NCBI GenBank assembly: GCA_020720185.1
Contig: DYPB01000022.1
Location: forward strand, 1-24,410
Direction: 5' to 3'
Origin: Flavobacterium psychrophilum
GTDB lineage: Bacteria; Bacteroidota; Bacteroidia; Flavobacteriales; Flavobacteriaceae
DNA length: 24,410 nucleotides
Made by a program: the position numbers and the translations under genes. The notes beneath the pieces were generated by a model. It was not told the origin of the DNA. It worked only from the letters and a program-made list of their open reading frames with translations, and searched no databases. Below are positions 7,155 through 16,116 of the stretch, in pieces. Numbering within the stretch: the stretch's first letter is position 1; the number at the start of each line of letters is the position of its first letter.

Positions 7155-9317
7155 TTAATTACCTACAAACTCAAGTTGTTCTAAACTTACTTTGGATATA
7201 AAAACCCCATAATTTACGGTTGCCTTCTTTTTATCTTTGTCAAAAGCATCAATTGTTCCAATGGCTTTTCCGTCATGCATACGAACTCGGTCGCCAACTT
7301 TTAATATTGGTTTTGGCTTTTCTATAATTGGTTTTAATTTCTCTTCCTTTTTTTCCTTCCTAATTTCTTCAATTTTTATTTCAATCTCTTTAGTAATTTC
7401 TTCTTTTTTATCAACAACTACTTTTGCTTGTTTTGGAGTAATTTTAATTCTTTTGGAATTTTCAATTTCAATAATTTTTAAAAATTCGGCAACTAAATCT
7501 TTTTTATTTTTGTTGTTAAAATATTTTCCTGCCAAATCGTCAATTTTTTGACCAATATAAATTAACTTTTGATTACTGTCATATAATTCTTGATAGCTCT
7601 CTAATTTTTGTTTAATTTTAAAGTTAATTTTCTCCATTCTAACACTCTCTTCCCTAACTTTACTCTCTTCTTCTTTTAAATTTTGAGAAGTTTTTTCCAT
7701 CTTTGAGCGTTCTTTCTGCAAAGTTGAAATTGTTTTATCAAAACGAACTTTGCCTCCTTCAATTTTCTTTTTTGCTCTATTAATTAATCCAAAAGGGATT
7801 CCGTTTTTTTGAGCAACTTCAAATGTAAACGAACTTCCAGCCTGTCCAAGTACTAATTTATATATTGGTTCAAGTGTTTTTTCATCAAAAAGCATATTTG
7901 CATTCATTGCAAACGGTAATTCATTTGCTAATATCTTTAAATTTGAGTAATGGGTTGTAATAATTCCAAAAGCCTCTCGATGATAAAATTCTTCTAAAAA
8001 AATTTCAGCTAATGCTCCACCTAATTCTGGATCAGATCCTGTACCAAATTCATCTATCAAAAACAGCGTATTTTTACTACATTTTTTTAAAAAATAGTTC
8101 ATATTTTTTAATCGATAACTGTATGTACTCAAATGATTTTCAATAGATTGATTATCTCCAATATCGGTTAAAATTCTATCAAACAAAAAAGATTCGCTCC
8201 GCTCATGAACAGGAATTAAAATTCCTGATTGCAACATTAATTGCAGTAAACCAACAGTTTTCAGCGAAATAGTTTTTCCACCAGCATTAGGTCCAGAAAT
8301 TACAATTATTCGATTATTCTGTTGCAATTCAATAGTTTGTGGATATGTAACCTGATTGTTTTCTTTATTATTAAGATACAAAATAGGATGAAAGGCATCT
8401 TTGAAATATAACTTTCTATCGGTTGTAATTTTTGGTAAAATTCCGTTTATTTTTTTTGCGTATTTTGCTTTTGCTGCAATAACATCTATATCGCTCAAAA
8501 ACTCTTGATATTCGATAATTAATGGTAAAAACGGTCGGATCTGGTTGGTTAATTGTTTTAAAATTCTAGTAATTTCCTCTTTTTCTTCGTATTCTAAATT
8601 TGCTAATTCTCTAGAATATTTCAATGTTGTTTCAGGCTCTATAAATGCCAAACTACCCGTTTTTGAACTACCTAAAATGCTTCCTTTAACTTTTCGTCGA
8701 TACATTGCCAAAACCGCTAAAACTCTTCTATTTTGAACAAAACTTTCCTTAATATCATCTAAATATCCTAACGAATTGTACTGGGTTAATGCTTGTCCGA
8801 AACTCTGATTTACCTTGACTCGAACTAAATTCATATCCCTGCGAATATTTAGCAAATCAGGAGATGCACTGTCTTTTATTTCGCCATATTTATCTACAAT
8901 TTGTTCAATTAATTGAATAATTTCTTTTGTAAATTGTACATTATTTGCTCTAAAATTTAATTTAGGATAATACTCTTCAAATTTTTTAAGAAATTCTAAA
9001 AGATTATTTACAGTCTCTGATATTGTGGCAATTTTTTTAAAACTCCCTGTTTCTAAAAAACTATTTTCGATACCTAAAAATTTAATTTCGTGAGTTATGG
9101 CATCAAATCCGTGATTAGGAATGGCATTGTTGTTTTCAAAAGAAGATAAATATTCTGATGTTTGTAATAATGAAATGTATAACAATTCTTTTTCCTTAAA
9201 TGGAGTAATTTGTTTTGCTTTTTCTTTGCCAATATCAGTATTGCAAATATTAGAAATGGTTTCCAAAACAGTTGGGAATTGCAAATCTTGTAGTGTTTTG
9301 TCGGTAATGGAAATCAT
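7155..9317 (-). CDS. mutS2: MutS2-family ATPase lacking the Smr domain
   Basis: A 720-residue MutS-like protein. MutS2 proteins act on collided ribosomes or on recombination intermediates rather than in mismatch repair. The lever and clamp regions precede Walker A GPNAGGKT (342-349) and Walker B IDEFGTGSDP (421-430). A long charged coiled coil runs from about 515 to 650, then a Lys/Glu-rich linker, then a KOW-like module starting LKVGDRVRMHDGKAIG near 672. The protein ends there. The Smr endonuclease domain that follows in Bacillus MutS2 (about 785 residues) is absent, and the stop is clean, with only repeat DNA beyond. Gene 54 bases downstream of the DUF1573 gene on the same strand, possibly one transcript. 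A separate Smr gene lies at 16292-16846. Confidence 0.92.
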   Translation of the reverse strand: MISITDKTLQDLQFPTVLETISNICNTDIGKEKAKQITPFKEKELLYISLLQTSEYLSSFENNNAIPNHGFDAITHEIKFLGIENSFLETGSFKKIATISETVNNLLEFLKKFEEYYPKLNFRANNVQFTKEIIQLIEQIVDKYGEIKDSASPDLLNIRRDMNLVRVKVNQSFGQALTQYNSLGYLDDIKESFVQNRRVLAVLAMYRRKVKGSILGSSKTGSLAFIEPETTLKYSRELANLEYEEKEEITRILKQLTNQIRPFLPLIIEYQEFLSDIDVIAAKAKYAKKINGILPKITTDRKLYFKDAFHPILYLNNKENNQVTYPQTIELQQNNRIIVISGPNAGGKTISLKTVGLLQLMLQSGILIPVHERSESFLFDRILTDIGDNQSIENHLSTYSYRLKNMNYFLKKCSKNTLFLIDEFGTGSDPELGGALAEIFLEEFYHREAFGIITTHYSNLKILANELPFAMNANMLFDEKTLEPIYKLVLGQAGSSFTFEVAQKNGIPFGLINRAKKKIEGGKVRFDKTISTLQKERSKMEKTSQNLKEEESKVREESVRMEKINFKIKQKLESYQELYDSNQKLIYIGQKIDDLAGKYFNNKNKKDLVAEFLKIIEIENSKRIKITPKQAKVVVDKKEEITKEIEIKIEEIRKEKKEEKLKPIIEKPKPILKVGDRVRMHDGKAIGTIDAFDKDKKKATVNYGVFISKVSLEQLEFVGN

Positions 9318-9371
9318 TATTGTGGATTGAAAACGAAAGGATTATAAATTAAAATACAATAAAAAAAGTGA

Positions 9372-9752
9372 TTATTTAGCCACAACTTCACCTTTCAACG
9401 ATAATTTACTCACACCATCTTCAACATTTACCGCATTACTCTCAACCGTAATTGTTTTCCGAATAGTACCAACCATCATATTATATTGCACCGAAATCTT
9501 CCCCATTTCACCAGGCAAAATAGCCTCTGTAGGTTTTGTAGCCACCGTACAACCACAAGTAGAATTTACAGATAAAACTATAAGTGGTTGATTACCAGTA
9601 TTTGTAAATTCAAATATTCTAACCCCATCATCAGAACCTTTACTAACAATACCATAATCAACAACATCATTCTTGAACTCAATTTTCGCTCCGTTTTGAG
9701 AAAAACCAAACATAGAGTACATTAAAACCGTAAAAAGTAATATTTTTTTCAT
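9372..9752 (-). CDS. Secreted DUF1573 domain protein
   Basis: A 126-residue protein with an N-terminal signal peptide (MKKILLFTVL..., likely cleaved after FGFSQ, about residue 19) and a single DUF1573 domain: FKNDVVDYGIVSKG, FEFTNTGNQPL, the cysteine motif STCGCTV (Cys66, Cys68) and LPGEMGKISVQY. DUF1573 is an immunoglobulin-like fold common in Bacteroidota envelopes; its function is unknown. It precedes mutS2 by 54 bases on the same strand. The link to mutS2 looks like simple co-transcription. Confidence 0.9.
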   Translation of the reverse strand: MKKILLFTVLMYSMFGFSQNGAKIEFKNDVVDYGIVSKGSDDGVRIFEFTNTGNQPLIVLSVNSTCGCTVATKPTEAILPGEMGKISVQYNMMVGTIRKTITVESNAVNVEDGVSKLSLKGEVVAK

Positions 9753-9783
9753 CTTTTATAAGATTTGATATTGTAAAATTAAA

Positions 9784-9791
9784 CAAAAATA
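9784..9791 (-). promoter_or_regulatory. Possible -7 box for the DUF1573 gene
   Basis: CAAAAATA on the plus strand reads TATTTTTG on the minus strand, a match to TAnnTTTG. It is 32 bases before the DUF1573 start. No -33 box is evident, and such AT-rich matches arise by chance, so confidence is low. Confidence 0.35.
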
Positions 9792-9838
9792 ATTACACCC
9801 AACATAAAAAATCATTTTTTTTATAGTTTCTTAATAAT

Positions 9839-9846
9839 TACTTTTG
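9839..9846 (+). promoter_or_regulatory. Putative -7 box for valS
   Basis: TACTTTTG matches TAnnTTTG and is followed by GC, as at the other promoters here. It lies 207 bases before the valS start, so the transcript would carry a leader of about 200 bases that contains the structured repeat at 9907-10002. No -33 TTTG is seen. Confidence 0.5.
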
Positions 9847-9906
9847 CAGATATAACAAAATTTGTGCCAAAATAATTTGAAGCAAAACTTTAGGCATATT
9901 TACAAA

Positions 9907-10002
9907 GCTATTTCCCGCTTTTCGTTACAATCTTTTTCTTATATAAAATGTGGAAAACCACAATTTATATAAAAAAAAGGATTTCCACTTCAATCGGGGC
10001 TA
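9907..10002. repeat. Structured intergenic repeat in the valS leader
   Basis: The segment starts GCTATTTCCCGCTTTTCG and ends CACTTCAATCGGGGCTA. Its centre is a 15-bp stem with one mismatch, TTATATAAAATGTGG (9939-9953) with CCACAATTTATATAA (9958-9972), around an AAAA loop. The flanks can pair through CCCG (9914-9917) and CGGG (9995-9998), and T-rich 9931-9938 faces A-rich 9971-9978. From memory, elements with these same flanks (GCTATTTCCCGC...GATT...CAATCGGGGCTA) and variable central stems are scattered through flavobacterial genomes. Together with the promoters this accounts for the 301-base gap between the DUF1573 gene and valS. Whether it is a mobile repeat or an RNA is open. Confidence 0.6.
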
Positions 10003-10053
10003 TCAGAAATTTGTTATTGAATATTTATAAAAGTTAGAAAAAGAAAAAGAAAA

Positions 10054-12687
10054 ATGACAATCTCCCCACAATTTAACGCAAAAGAAGTAGAACAAAAATG
10101 GTATGACTACTGGATGAAAAACGACTATTTTTATTCAAAACCAGACCATAGAACACCATATACAATAGTAATTCCACCACCAAATGTAACTGGAGTTTTA
10201 CACATGGGACATATGCTTAACAATACCATTCAAGATGTTTTAATTCGTAGAGCAAGATTAAAAGGATTCAACGCTTGTTGGGTTCCAGGCACCGATCACG
10301 CATCAATAGCAACCGAAGCAAAAGTAGTTGCCAAACTAAAATTAGAAGGCATTAATAAATTCGATTTAACTCGGAAAGAATTCTTAAAACACGCCTACGA
10401 TTGGACCGATAAATACGGCGGAACAATCCTCGAACAATTAAAACAATTAGGCTGCTCGTGCGATTGGAAAAGAACAAAATTCACGATGGACGAAGATATG
10501 AGCGCTTCGGTAATCAAATCATTCGTAGATTTATACAACAAAGGACAAATATATAGAGGCTATCGAATGGTAAACTGGGATCCAGAAGCCAAAACAACCC
10601 TCTCAGACGAAGAAGTAATTTATGAAGAACGACAAGGAAAACTATATTTTTTACGCTATTATATCGAAAATTCAACCGAATATGTAGTAATTGCAACCAC
10701 TCGACCCGAAACCATTTTTGGAGATACAGCCGTTTGTTTTCATCCAGAAGATGAACGCTATCAACATTTAAAAGGGAAAAATCTAATTGTTCCAATCTGT
10801 AACCGAACAGTCCCCGTTGTTTTTGACACCTATATTGATAGAGAATTTGGAACGGGAAGTTTAAAAGTAACCCCCGCACACGACATAAACGATAAAACTA
10901 TTGGAGATAAATTTGGATTAGAAATAATAGATGTTTTCAATGAAGACGGAACATTGAACAGTTTTGGAATGCACTATGCAGGAAAAGATAGGTTTGTAGT
11001 GCGTGAAGAAATAGCAAAAGAACTTTTAGCAAAAGGATTTATAGAAAAAATTGATAACCACATCAATAAAGTAGGAACCTCCGAACGAACCAAAGCCGTA
11101 ATCGAACCAAGATTATCAGACCAATGGTTTCTGCGAATGGAAGATTTAGTTAAACCAGCCATCAAAGCCGTCTTGGAAACCGAAGAAATAAAACTCTATC
11201 CAAAACGATTTGACAATACCTATCGCCATTGGTTAGAAAATATTCGAGATTGGAACATTAGCCGTCAATTATGGTGGGGACAGCAAATTCCAGCCTATTT
11301 TTATGGCGATAGCAAAGACGATTTTGTTGTAGCTGAAAATATCGACGAAGCATTAATTTTAGCAAAAATTAAAACTTCCAACTCCCATCTTCAAACTTCT
11401 GACTTAAAGCAAGATGAAGACGCTCTCGATACTTGGTTTTCATCTTGGTTATGGCCTATGTCCGTTTTTGGTGGAATATTAAACCCTGACAATGAAGATT
11501 TTAAATATTATTATCCAACAAATGATTTGGTAACAGGACCTGATATTTTGTTCTTTTGGGTTGCTCGAATGATAATTGCAGGATATGAATACACTGGAAA
11601 AAAGCCGTTTAATAATGTGTATTTGACAGGATTGGTTCGAGATAAACAACGCCGAAAAATGTCTAAATCATTAGGCAATTCGCCAGAACCATTAGAATTA
11701 ATTGAGAAATTTGGAGCAGATGGCGTTCGAGTTGGTTTGTTGCTTTCGGCATCGGCTGGAAATGACATTATGTTTGACGAAGAATTGTGTAACAACGGCA
11801 AGGCATTTGCAAATAAAATTTATAATGCATTCAAATTAATTAGCAGTTGGGAAGTTTCAGAAACTATAGAACAGCCAAAATCCTCAAAAGTTGCAATAGA
11901 ATGGTATGAAAATAAATTTCAGAAAGTATTATTAGAAATCGATGATAATTTTGAAAAATATCGTTTGTCCGATGCTTTAATGGCTACTTACAAATTAGTT
12001 TGGGACGATTTCTGTTCGTGGTTTTTAGAAATGATAAAACCACAATATCAGCAACCTATCGACAACAAAACATTTGCAAAAGCAATTGAAATTTTAGAAA
12101 ATAATTTAAAATTATTGCATCCATTTATGCCATTTTTGACGGAAGAAATTTGGCAACATATAAAAGAAAGAACACCAAACGAAGCTTTAATTATTTCCGA
12201 ATATCCTAAATTCACTACTGTAAATGAACAACTTATAACCAATTTTGAATTTGCAACCGAAATAATTTCTGGAATTAGAACCATCAGAAAAGAAAAAAAT
12301 ATTGCTTTTAAAGACGCTATTGATTTGAAAATAATTAATAAGGAAAATTTTACAGAAGCATTTGATACGGTAATTTGCAAATTAGGAAATATTACTAATC
12401 TTGAATATGTAACAAAAAAAGTTGATGTAGCTTTAACATTTAGAGTAAAATCGAACGAATATTTTATTCCAATAGCAGGGAATATTGATGTTGCAGCCGA
12501 AATCGAAAAATTAGAAACCGAGTTGAAATATGCACAAGGATTTTTAAATTCGGTTAGAGCAAAATTAAATAACGAGAAATTTGTGGCAAATGCCAAACCA
12601 GAAATTATAGAAAACGAAAGAAAAAAAGAAACAGATGCTTTATCAAATATAGCAACAATAGAAGAAAGTTTGAGCCGTTTAAAATAA
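10054..12687 (+). CDS. valS: Valine--tRNA ligase
   Basis: An 877-residue class I aminoacyl-tRNA synthetase that charges tRNA-Val and edits mischarged threonine. Visible are the PPPNVTG segment and HMGH (50-53, HIGH motif), the editing-domain ATTRPETIFGD (from 214), the DALDTWFSSWLWP segment, KMSKS (535-539), and a C-terminal coiled-coil arm (about 812-877) typical of ValS. The length is normal for Bacteroidota. Oddities: a 35-bp run of 7-bp repeats lies in frame at 11371-11405, and threonine and leucine codon choice changes around that point (see findings). The loop it encodes aligns in length with the usual loop before the QDEDALDTWFSS segment, so the enzyme is probably intact. Confidence 0.97.
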   Translation: MTISPQFNAKEVEQKWYDYWMKNDYFYSKPDHRTPYTIVIPPPNVTGVLHMGHMLNNTIQDVLIRRARLKGFNACWVPGTDHASIATEAKVVAKLKLEGINKFDLTRKEFLKHAYDWTDKYGGTILEQLKQLGCSCDWKRTKFTMDEDMSASVIKSFVDLYNKGQIYRGYRMVNWDPEAKTTLSDEEVIYEERQGKLYFLRYYIENSTEYVVIATTRPETIFGDTAVCFHPEDERYQHLKGKNLIVPICNRTVPVVFDTYIDREFGTGSLKVTPAHDINDKTIGDKFGLEIIDVFNEDGTLNSFGMHYAGKDRFVVREEIAKELLAKGFIEKIDNHINKVGTSERTKAVIEPRLSDQWFLRMEDLVKPAIKAVLETEEIKLYPKRFDNTYRHWLENIRDWNISRQLWWGQQIPAYFYGDSKDDFVVAENIDEALILAKIKTSNSHLQTSDLKQDEDALDTWFSSWLWPMSVFGGILNPDNEDFKYYYPTNDLVTGPDILFFWVARMIIAGYEYTGKKPFNNVYLTGLVRDKQRRKMSKSLGNSPEPLELIEKFGADGVRVGLLLSASAGNDIMFDEELCNNGKAFANKIYNAFKLISSWEVSETIEQPKSSKVAIEWYENKFQKVLLEIDDNFEKYRLSDALMATYKLVWDDFCSWFLEMIKPQYQQPIDNKTFAKAIEILENNLKLLHPFMPFLTEEIWQHIKERTPNEALIISEYPKFTTVNEQLITNFEFATEIISGIRTIRKEKNIAFKDAIDLKIINKENFTEAFDTVICKLGNITNLEYVTKKVDVALTFRVKSNEYFIPIAGNIDVAAEIEKLETELKYAQGFLNSVRAKLNNEKFVANAKPEIIENERKKETDALSNIATIEESLSRLK
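11371..11405. repeat. Five 7-bp repeats inside the valS frame
   Basis: The bases read in strict 7-bp register AAAACTT, CCAACTC, CCATCTT, CAAACTT, CTGACTT. They encode the loop residues KTSNSHLQTSDL before the conserved QDEDALDTW segment. Four of the five units end in CTT, and A and C recur at fixed places. The form resembles intergenic heptamer tracts of flavobacteria such as that at 18123-18199. Confidence 0.6.
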
Positions 12688-12776
12688 TTAAATTGCTGAT
12701 ATAATTATTTTATAAATTAACAGGCTCTTTTTTTAAATATATTAACTAAATTTCCAAACCAAAAAATAAAGATATT

Positions 12777-14447
12777 ATGAAAAATAAAATACAATTGATA
12801 GCACTTTTTATTACTACAATTTCGTTTTCTCAATCAGGATTAATTGCCGATAAAGCAATGGTAGTTTCGGCTCGAGAAGAAGCGTCAAAAATTGGAATCG
12901 AAATAATAAAAAACGGTGGAAATGCTTTTGATGCTATGTGTGCCACCGAATTGGCTCTTGCGGTTGCATTTCCGTATGCTGGCAATATTGGAGGAGGAGG
13001 ATTTATGGTTTACAGAAAATCAAACGGCGATATTGGAGCTTTAGATTATAGAGAAAAAGCTCCACTGAAAGCCACAAAAAATATGTTTCTGGATAAAAAC
13101 GGAGTGGTAATTCCTAATTTAAGTACGGAAGGCGCGTTGGCAGTAGGAGTTCCAGGAACAATTGCTGGCGTTTTTGCGGTACACGAAAGATTTGGAAAAT
13201 TATCGATGGAACAAATAATGAAACCTGTTATCGAATTGGCAAAAAAAGGCGTAGTGATAACACCAAAACAAGAAAAACAATTTGAAAGATATAGTGAAGA
13301 AATTTTTAGAGTTAGTGGCTATAATACATTGATGTCAAAACTAATAAAAACGGGAGATACTCTAAAATACATTGCTTTGGCAGAAACATTAACCAAAATA
13401 ATGAAAAATGGAAAAGACGAATTTTATAAAGGAGAAACCGCACAAAAAATAGTTGATTTTCTTAATGAAAGAGGCGGAATTATTTCGATGGAAGATTTGG
13501 CAAAATATGAAGTAAAATGGCGAAAACCAATTCGTTTTTCGTACAAAAAATTAGACATTATTTCAATGTCGCCACCTTCTAGTGGAGGAATTACACTGCA
13601 ACAAATAATGAAAATGATTGAACCCTTTGATATTTCAAAATTTGGACACAATTCCGAGAAAACAATACAAGTAATTGTCGAAGCCGAAAGACGAGCTTTT
13701 GCCGACAGAAATTATTTTTTGGGCGACCCACAATTTGTTAAAATACCAACCAAAAAATTACTTAATAAAATCTATTTAAAAAACAGAATGAGCGATTTTT
13801 ATTGGAACAAAGCAACAAAATCATCAGACATAAATCACGGAAAAATATCTATTTCAGAAAGTAATGAAACCACACATTATTCAATTGTTGATACCGAAGG
13901 GAATGCAGTAGCTGTAACAACCACAATCAATGGTGCTTTTGGATCAAAATTATATTCAGAAGAATTAGGCTTCTTTTTTAATAATGAAATGGACGATTTT
14001 AGTGTAAAAGCTGGAGTTCCAAATTCATACGGATTGGTTGGTGAAAAAGCAAATGAAATTGCACCCGAAAAACGAATGTTGAGCTCGATGACACCAACTA
14101 TTGTAGAAAAAAATGGTAAACTTCTTATGGTTGTTGGTTCGCCAGGTGGATCTACAATTATTACTTCGGTTTTGCAAACAATTTTGAATGTAACCGAATA
14201 TAATTTGACAATGCAAGAAGCTGTAAATACACCCAGATTTCACCATCAGTGGTTGCCAGACGAAATTGTTTTTGAACCCAATGCTTTTGACAAAAACACA
14301 TTAGAAAATTTAAAGAAAAAGCACTACATTATTAACGAAAAAAATACGCCTGTTTTAGGCAAAGTCGATGCTATTTTAGTGCTTCCATCAGGCAAATTAG
14401 AAGGTGGTGCAGACCATCGTGGAGATGATAAAGCCGTTGGTTTTTAA
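12777..14447 (+). CDS. ggt: Gamma-glutamyltransferase (autoprocessing Ntn hydrolase)
   Basis: A 556-residue gamma-glutamyltranspeptidase with a signal peptide (about residues 1-19, ending SFSQS), so exported to the periplasm, where it hydrolyses glutathione or transfers its gamma-glutamyl group. The N-terminal subunit has GGNAFDAM and GNIGGGGFMVYR. Autocleavage is expected before Thr365 in the motif TTHYSIVDTEGNAVAVTTT; that threonine becomes the nucleophile. The small subunit has SSMTPTI (from 436) and GSPGGS (454-459), the oxyanion and substrate region. It starts 89 bases after valS; no clear promoter box is seen in that gap. The length and all catalytic residues are normal. Confidence 0.96.
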   Translation: MKNKIQLIALFITTISFSQSGLIADKAMVVSAREEASKIGIEIIKNGGNAFDAMCATELALAVAFPYAGNIGGGGFMVYRKSNGDIGALDYREKAPLKATKNMFLDKNGVVIPNLSTEGALAVGVPGTIAGVFAVHERFGKLSMEQIMKPVIELAKKGVVITPKQEKQFERYSEEIFRVSGYNTLMSKLIKTGDTLKYIALAETLTKIMKNGKDEFYKGETAQKIVDFLNERGGIISMEDLAKYEVKWRKPIRFSYKKLDIISMSPPSSGGITLQQIMKMIEPFDISKFGHNSEKTIQVIVEAERRAFADRNYFLGDPQFVKIPTKKLLNKIYLKNRMSDFYWNKATKSSDINHGKISISESNETTHYSIVDTEGNAVAVTTTINGAFGSKLYSEELGFFFNNEMDDFSVKAGVPNSYGLVGEKANEIAPEKRMLSSMTPTIVEKNGKLLMVVGSPGGSTIITSVLQTILNVTEYNLTMQEAVNTPRFHHQWLPDEIVFEPNAFDKNTLENLKKKHYIINEKNTPVLGKVDAILVLPSGKLEGGADHRGDDKAVGF

Positions 14448-14553
14448 TCTTTTGGAATAAGTTTTAATAAAGATGGGAAAAAGATGCCAAATGTAAATTC
14501 ACTGAACACCGCTGACAAATAAACACAAAGTGAAGTAAAATAAAACAAAAAGA

Positions 14554-14588
14554 GCATCGGTAAAAAAATAAATCTACAAAACCCATCT
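14554..14588. repeat. Second, truncated copy of the 7070-7139 repeat
   Basis: Bases 14554-14581 match 7089-7116 at 26 of 28 positions (GCATCGGT, seven A, TAAAT, then CTACAAAA). They run directly into AACCCATCT, a one-mismatch match to the start of the right arm AACCCACCT of the first copy, with 15 or so bases missing between. No left arm is seen. It lies in the 270-base gap between ggt and rocD, which otherwise shows no gene and no clear promoter box. Confidence 0.55.
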
Positions 14589-14717
14589 AAATATTTAGAA
14601 TTTTAATTAAGCAAAAACTAAAAGTTAATAATTGCACTTGCCAATAGAGCTTAAATTATAGATAACTTCTCTCTAAAAACAGGAATTAAGATTAACAAAA
14701 AAATAATAAAAAATACA

Positions 14718-15962
14718 ATGATCGCAACAGAACACTCAGTTTCAGAAGGAATAATAGTATTAGAAAACCAATATGGAGCTCATAATTACCATCCATTGCC
14801 CGTGGTTTTGAGTAGGGGAGAAGGTGTTTTTGTTTGGGATGTAGAGGGCAAACAATATTATGATTTTCTTTCAGCATATTCTGCTGTAAATCAAGGACAT
14901 TGCCATCCTAAAATTGTTAATGCTATGATAAAACAGGCACAAACTTTAACTTTAACTTCTCGGGCTTTTTATAACGATAAATTAGGTGTTTATGAAAAAT
15001 ATATCACTAATTATTTTGGTTTTGATAAAGTTTTGCCAATGAATACAGGTGCTGAAGCTGTTGAAACTGCTTTGAAATTATGTAGAAAATGGGCTTATGA
15101 AGTAAAAGGTATACCAGAACACGAGGCACAAATTATTGTTTGTGATGGCAATTTTCATGGGCGAACCACCACAATTATATCATTTTCTAACGATGAAAAT
15201 GCACGAAAAAACTTCGGACCTTATACAAAAGGTTTCATAAGTATAGAATATGATAATTTATTAACATTAGAGAATGCGTTAAAATCAGACCCAAACATTG
15301 CAGGATTTTTAGTAGAACCCATTCAAGGCGAGGCAGGTGTTTTTGTGCCGTCAGAAGGCTATTTATCAAAAGCAAAATCGTTGTGCGAACAATATAATGT
15401 ATTATTTATTGCCGATGAGGTTCAAACAGGGATAGCCAGAACAGGAAAATTATTAGCCGTAAATCACGAAAGCGTTCAACCTGATATTTTAATTTTAGGA
15501 AAAGCCATTTCAGGAGGAGTTTATCCAGTTTCGGCAGTTTTAGCAAATAATGCTATAATGAATGTTATAAAACCAGGGCAGCATGGCAGCACTTTTGGCG
15601 GAAACCCAATTGCAGCAGCAGTAGCTATTGCAGCTCTTGAGGTTGTAAAAGACGAAAAATTATCAGAAAACGCACATTATTTAGGCAATATCTTTAGGGA
15701 AAAACTTTCCGAATATATCAAAACATCAACTATTGCAACATTAGTTAGAGGAAAAGGATTGTTAAACGCAGTAGTTATTAACGACACCGAAGATAGTAAC
15801 ACCGCTTGGAATATTTGCTTAACGATGAGAGATAAAGGATTATTAGCAAAACCGACTCACGGAAATATTATCCGGTTTGCCCCGCCGTTAGTAATGAATG
15901 AGGAGCAACTATTAGATTGTGTGGAGATTATCATAAAATCGTTAAAGGAATTTGAAAAATAA
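14718..15962 (+). CDS. rocD: Ornithine--oxo-acid transaminase
   Basis: A 414-residue class III pyridoxal-phosphate aminotransferase that converts ornithine and 2-oxoglutarate to glutamate semialdehyde and glutamate. Motifs include MNTGAEAVETALKLCRKW (substrate and phosphate region), DGNFHGRTTTIISFS, FIADEVQTGIARTG with the cofactor-binding aspartate, LGKAISGGVYPVSA with the Schiff-base Lys262, and HGSTFGGNPIAAAVA. Strong similarity to eukaryotic-type ornithine aminotransferase (LVEPIQGEAGV, DVEGKQYYDFLSAYSAVNQGH) makes this more likely than acetylornithine or GABA aminotransferase. It stands alone between two gaps. It starts at an ATG preceded by an A-rich leader. Confidence 0.94.
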   Translation: MIATEHSVSEGIIVLENQYGAHNYHPLPVVLSRGEGVFVWDVEGKQYYDFLSAYSAVNQGHCHPKIVNAMIKQAQTLTLTSRAFYNDKLGVYEKYITNYFGFDKVLPMNTGAEAVETALKLCRKWAYEVKGIPEHEAQIIVCDGNFHGRTTTIISFSNDENARKNFGPYTKGFISIEYDNLLTLENALKSDPNIAGFLVEPIQGEAGVFVPSEGYLSKAKSLCEQYNVLFIADEVQTGIARTGKLLAVNHESVQPDILILGKAISGGVYPVSAVLANNAIMNVIKPGQHGSTFGGNPIAAAVAIAALEVVKDEKLSENAHYLGNIFREKLSEYIKTSTIATLVRGKGLLNAVVINDTEDSNTAWNICLTMRDKGLLAKPTHGNIIRFAPPLVMNEEQLLDCVEIIIKSLKEFEK

Positions 15963-16116
15963 TTCCAGATTAATAATTCAAATAAACAAAAAAAATGATT
16001 TTCAATAAGTTATCTCTTTTAAAATCGAAAGCAAAGTAAAAACATCTTTTTCTGTAAAGACAAAAAAATAGGGTTTTGTATAAATTTTACTAAAACTGAT
16101 TATAAAAAACAGGGCA

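Noticed and set aside
11365..11410. In-frame insertion of extra residues in ValS
   Set aside because: The loop KTSNSHLQTSDLKQ appears to align in length with the loop I recall from other Bacteroidota ValS, so no extra residues are evident; only the DNA pattern is unusual.
12048..12596. Long minus-strand open frame (182 codons) inside valS
   Set aside because: It is antisense to the conserved C-terminal region of ValS; its hydrophobic, Phe/Ser-rich product is typical of a shadow frame of an AT-rich gene.
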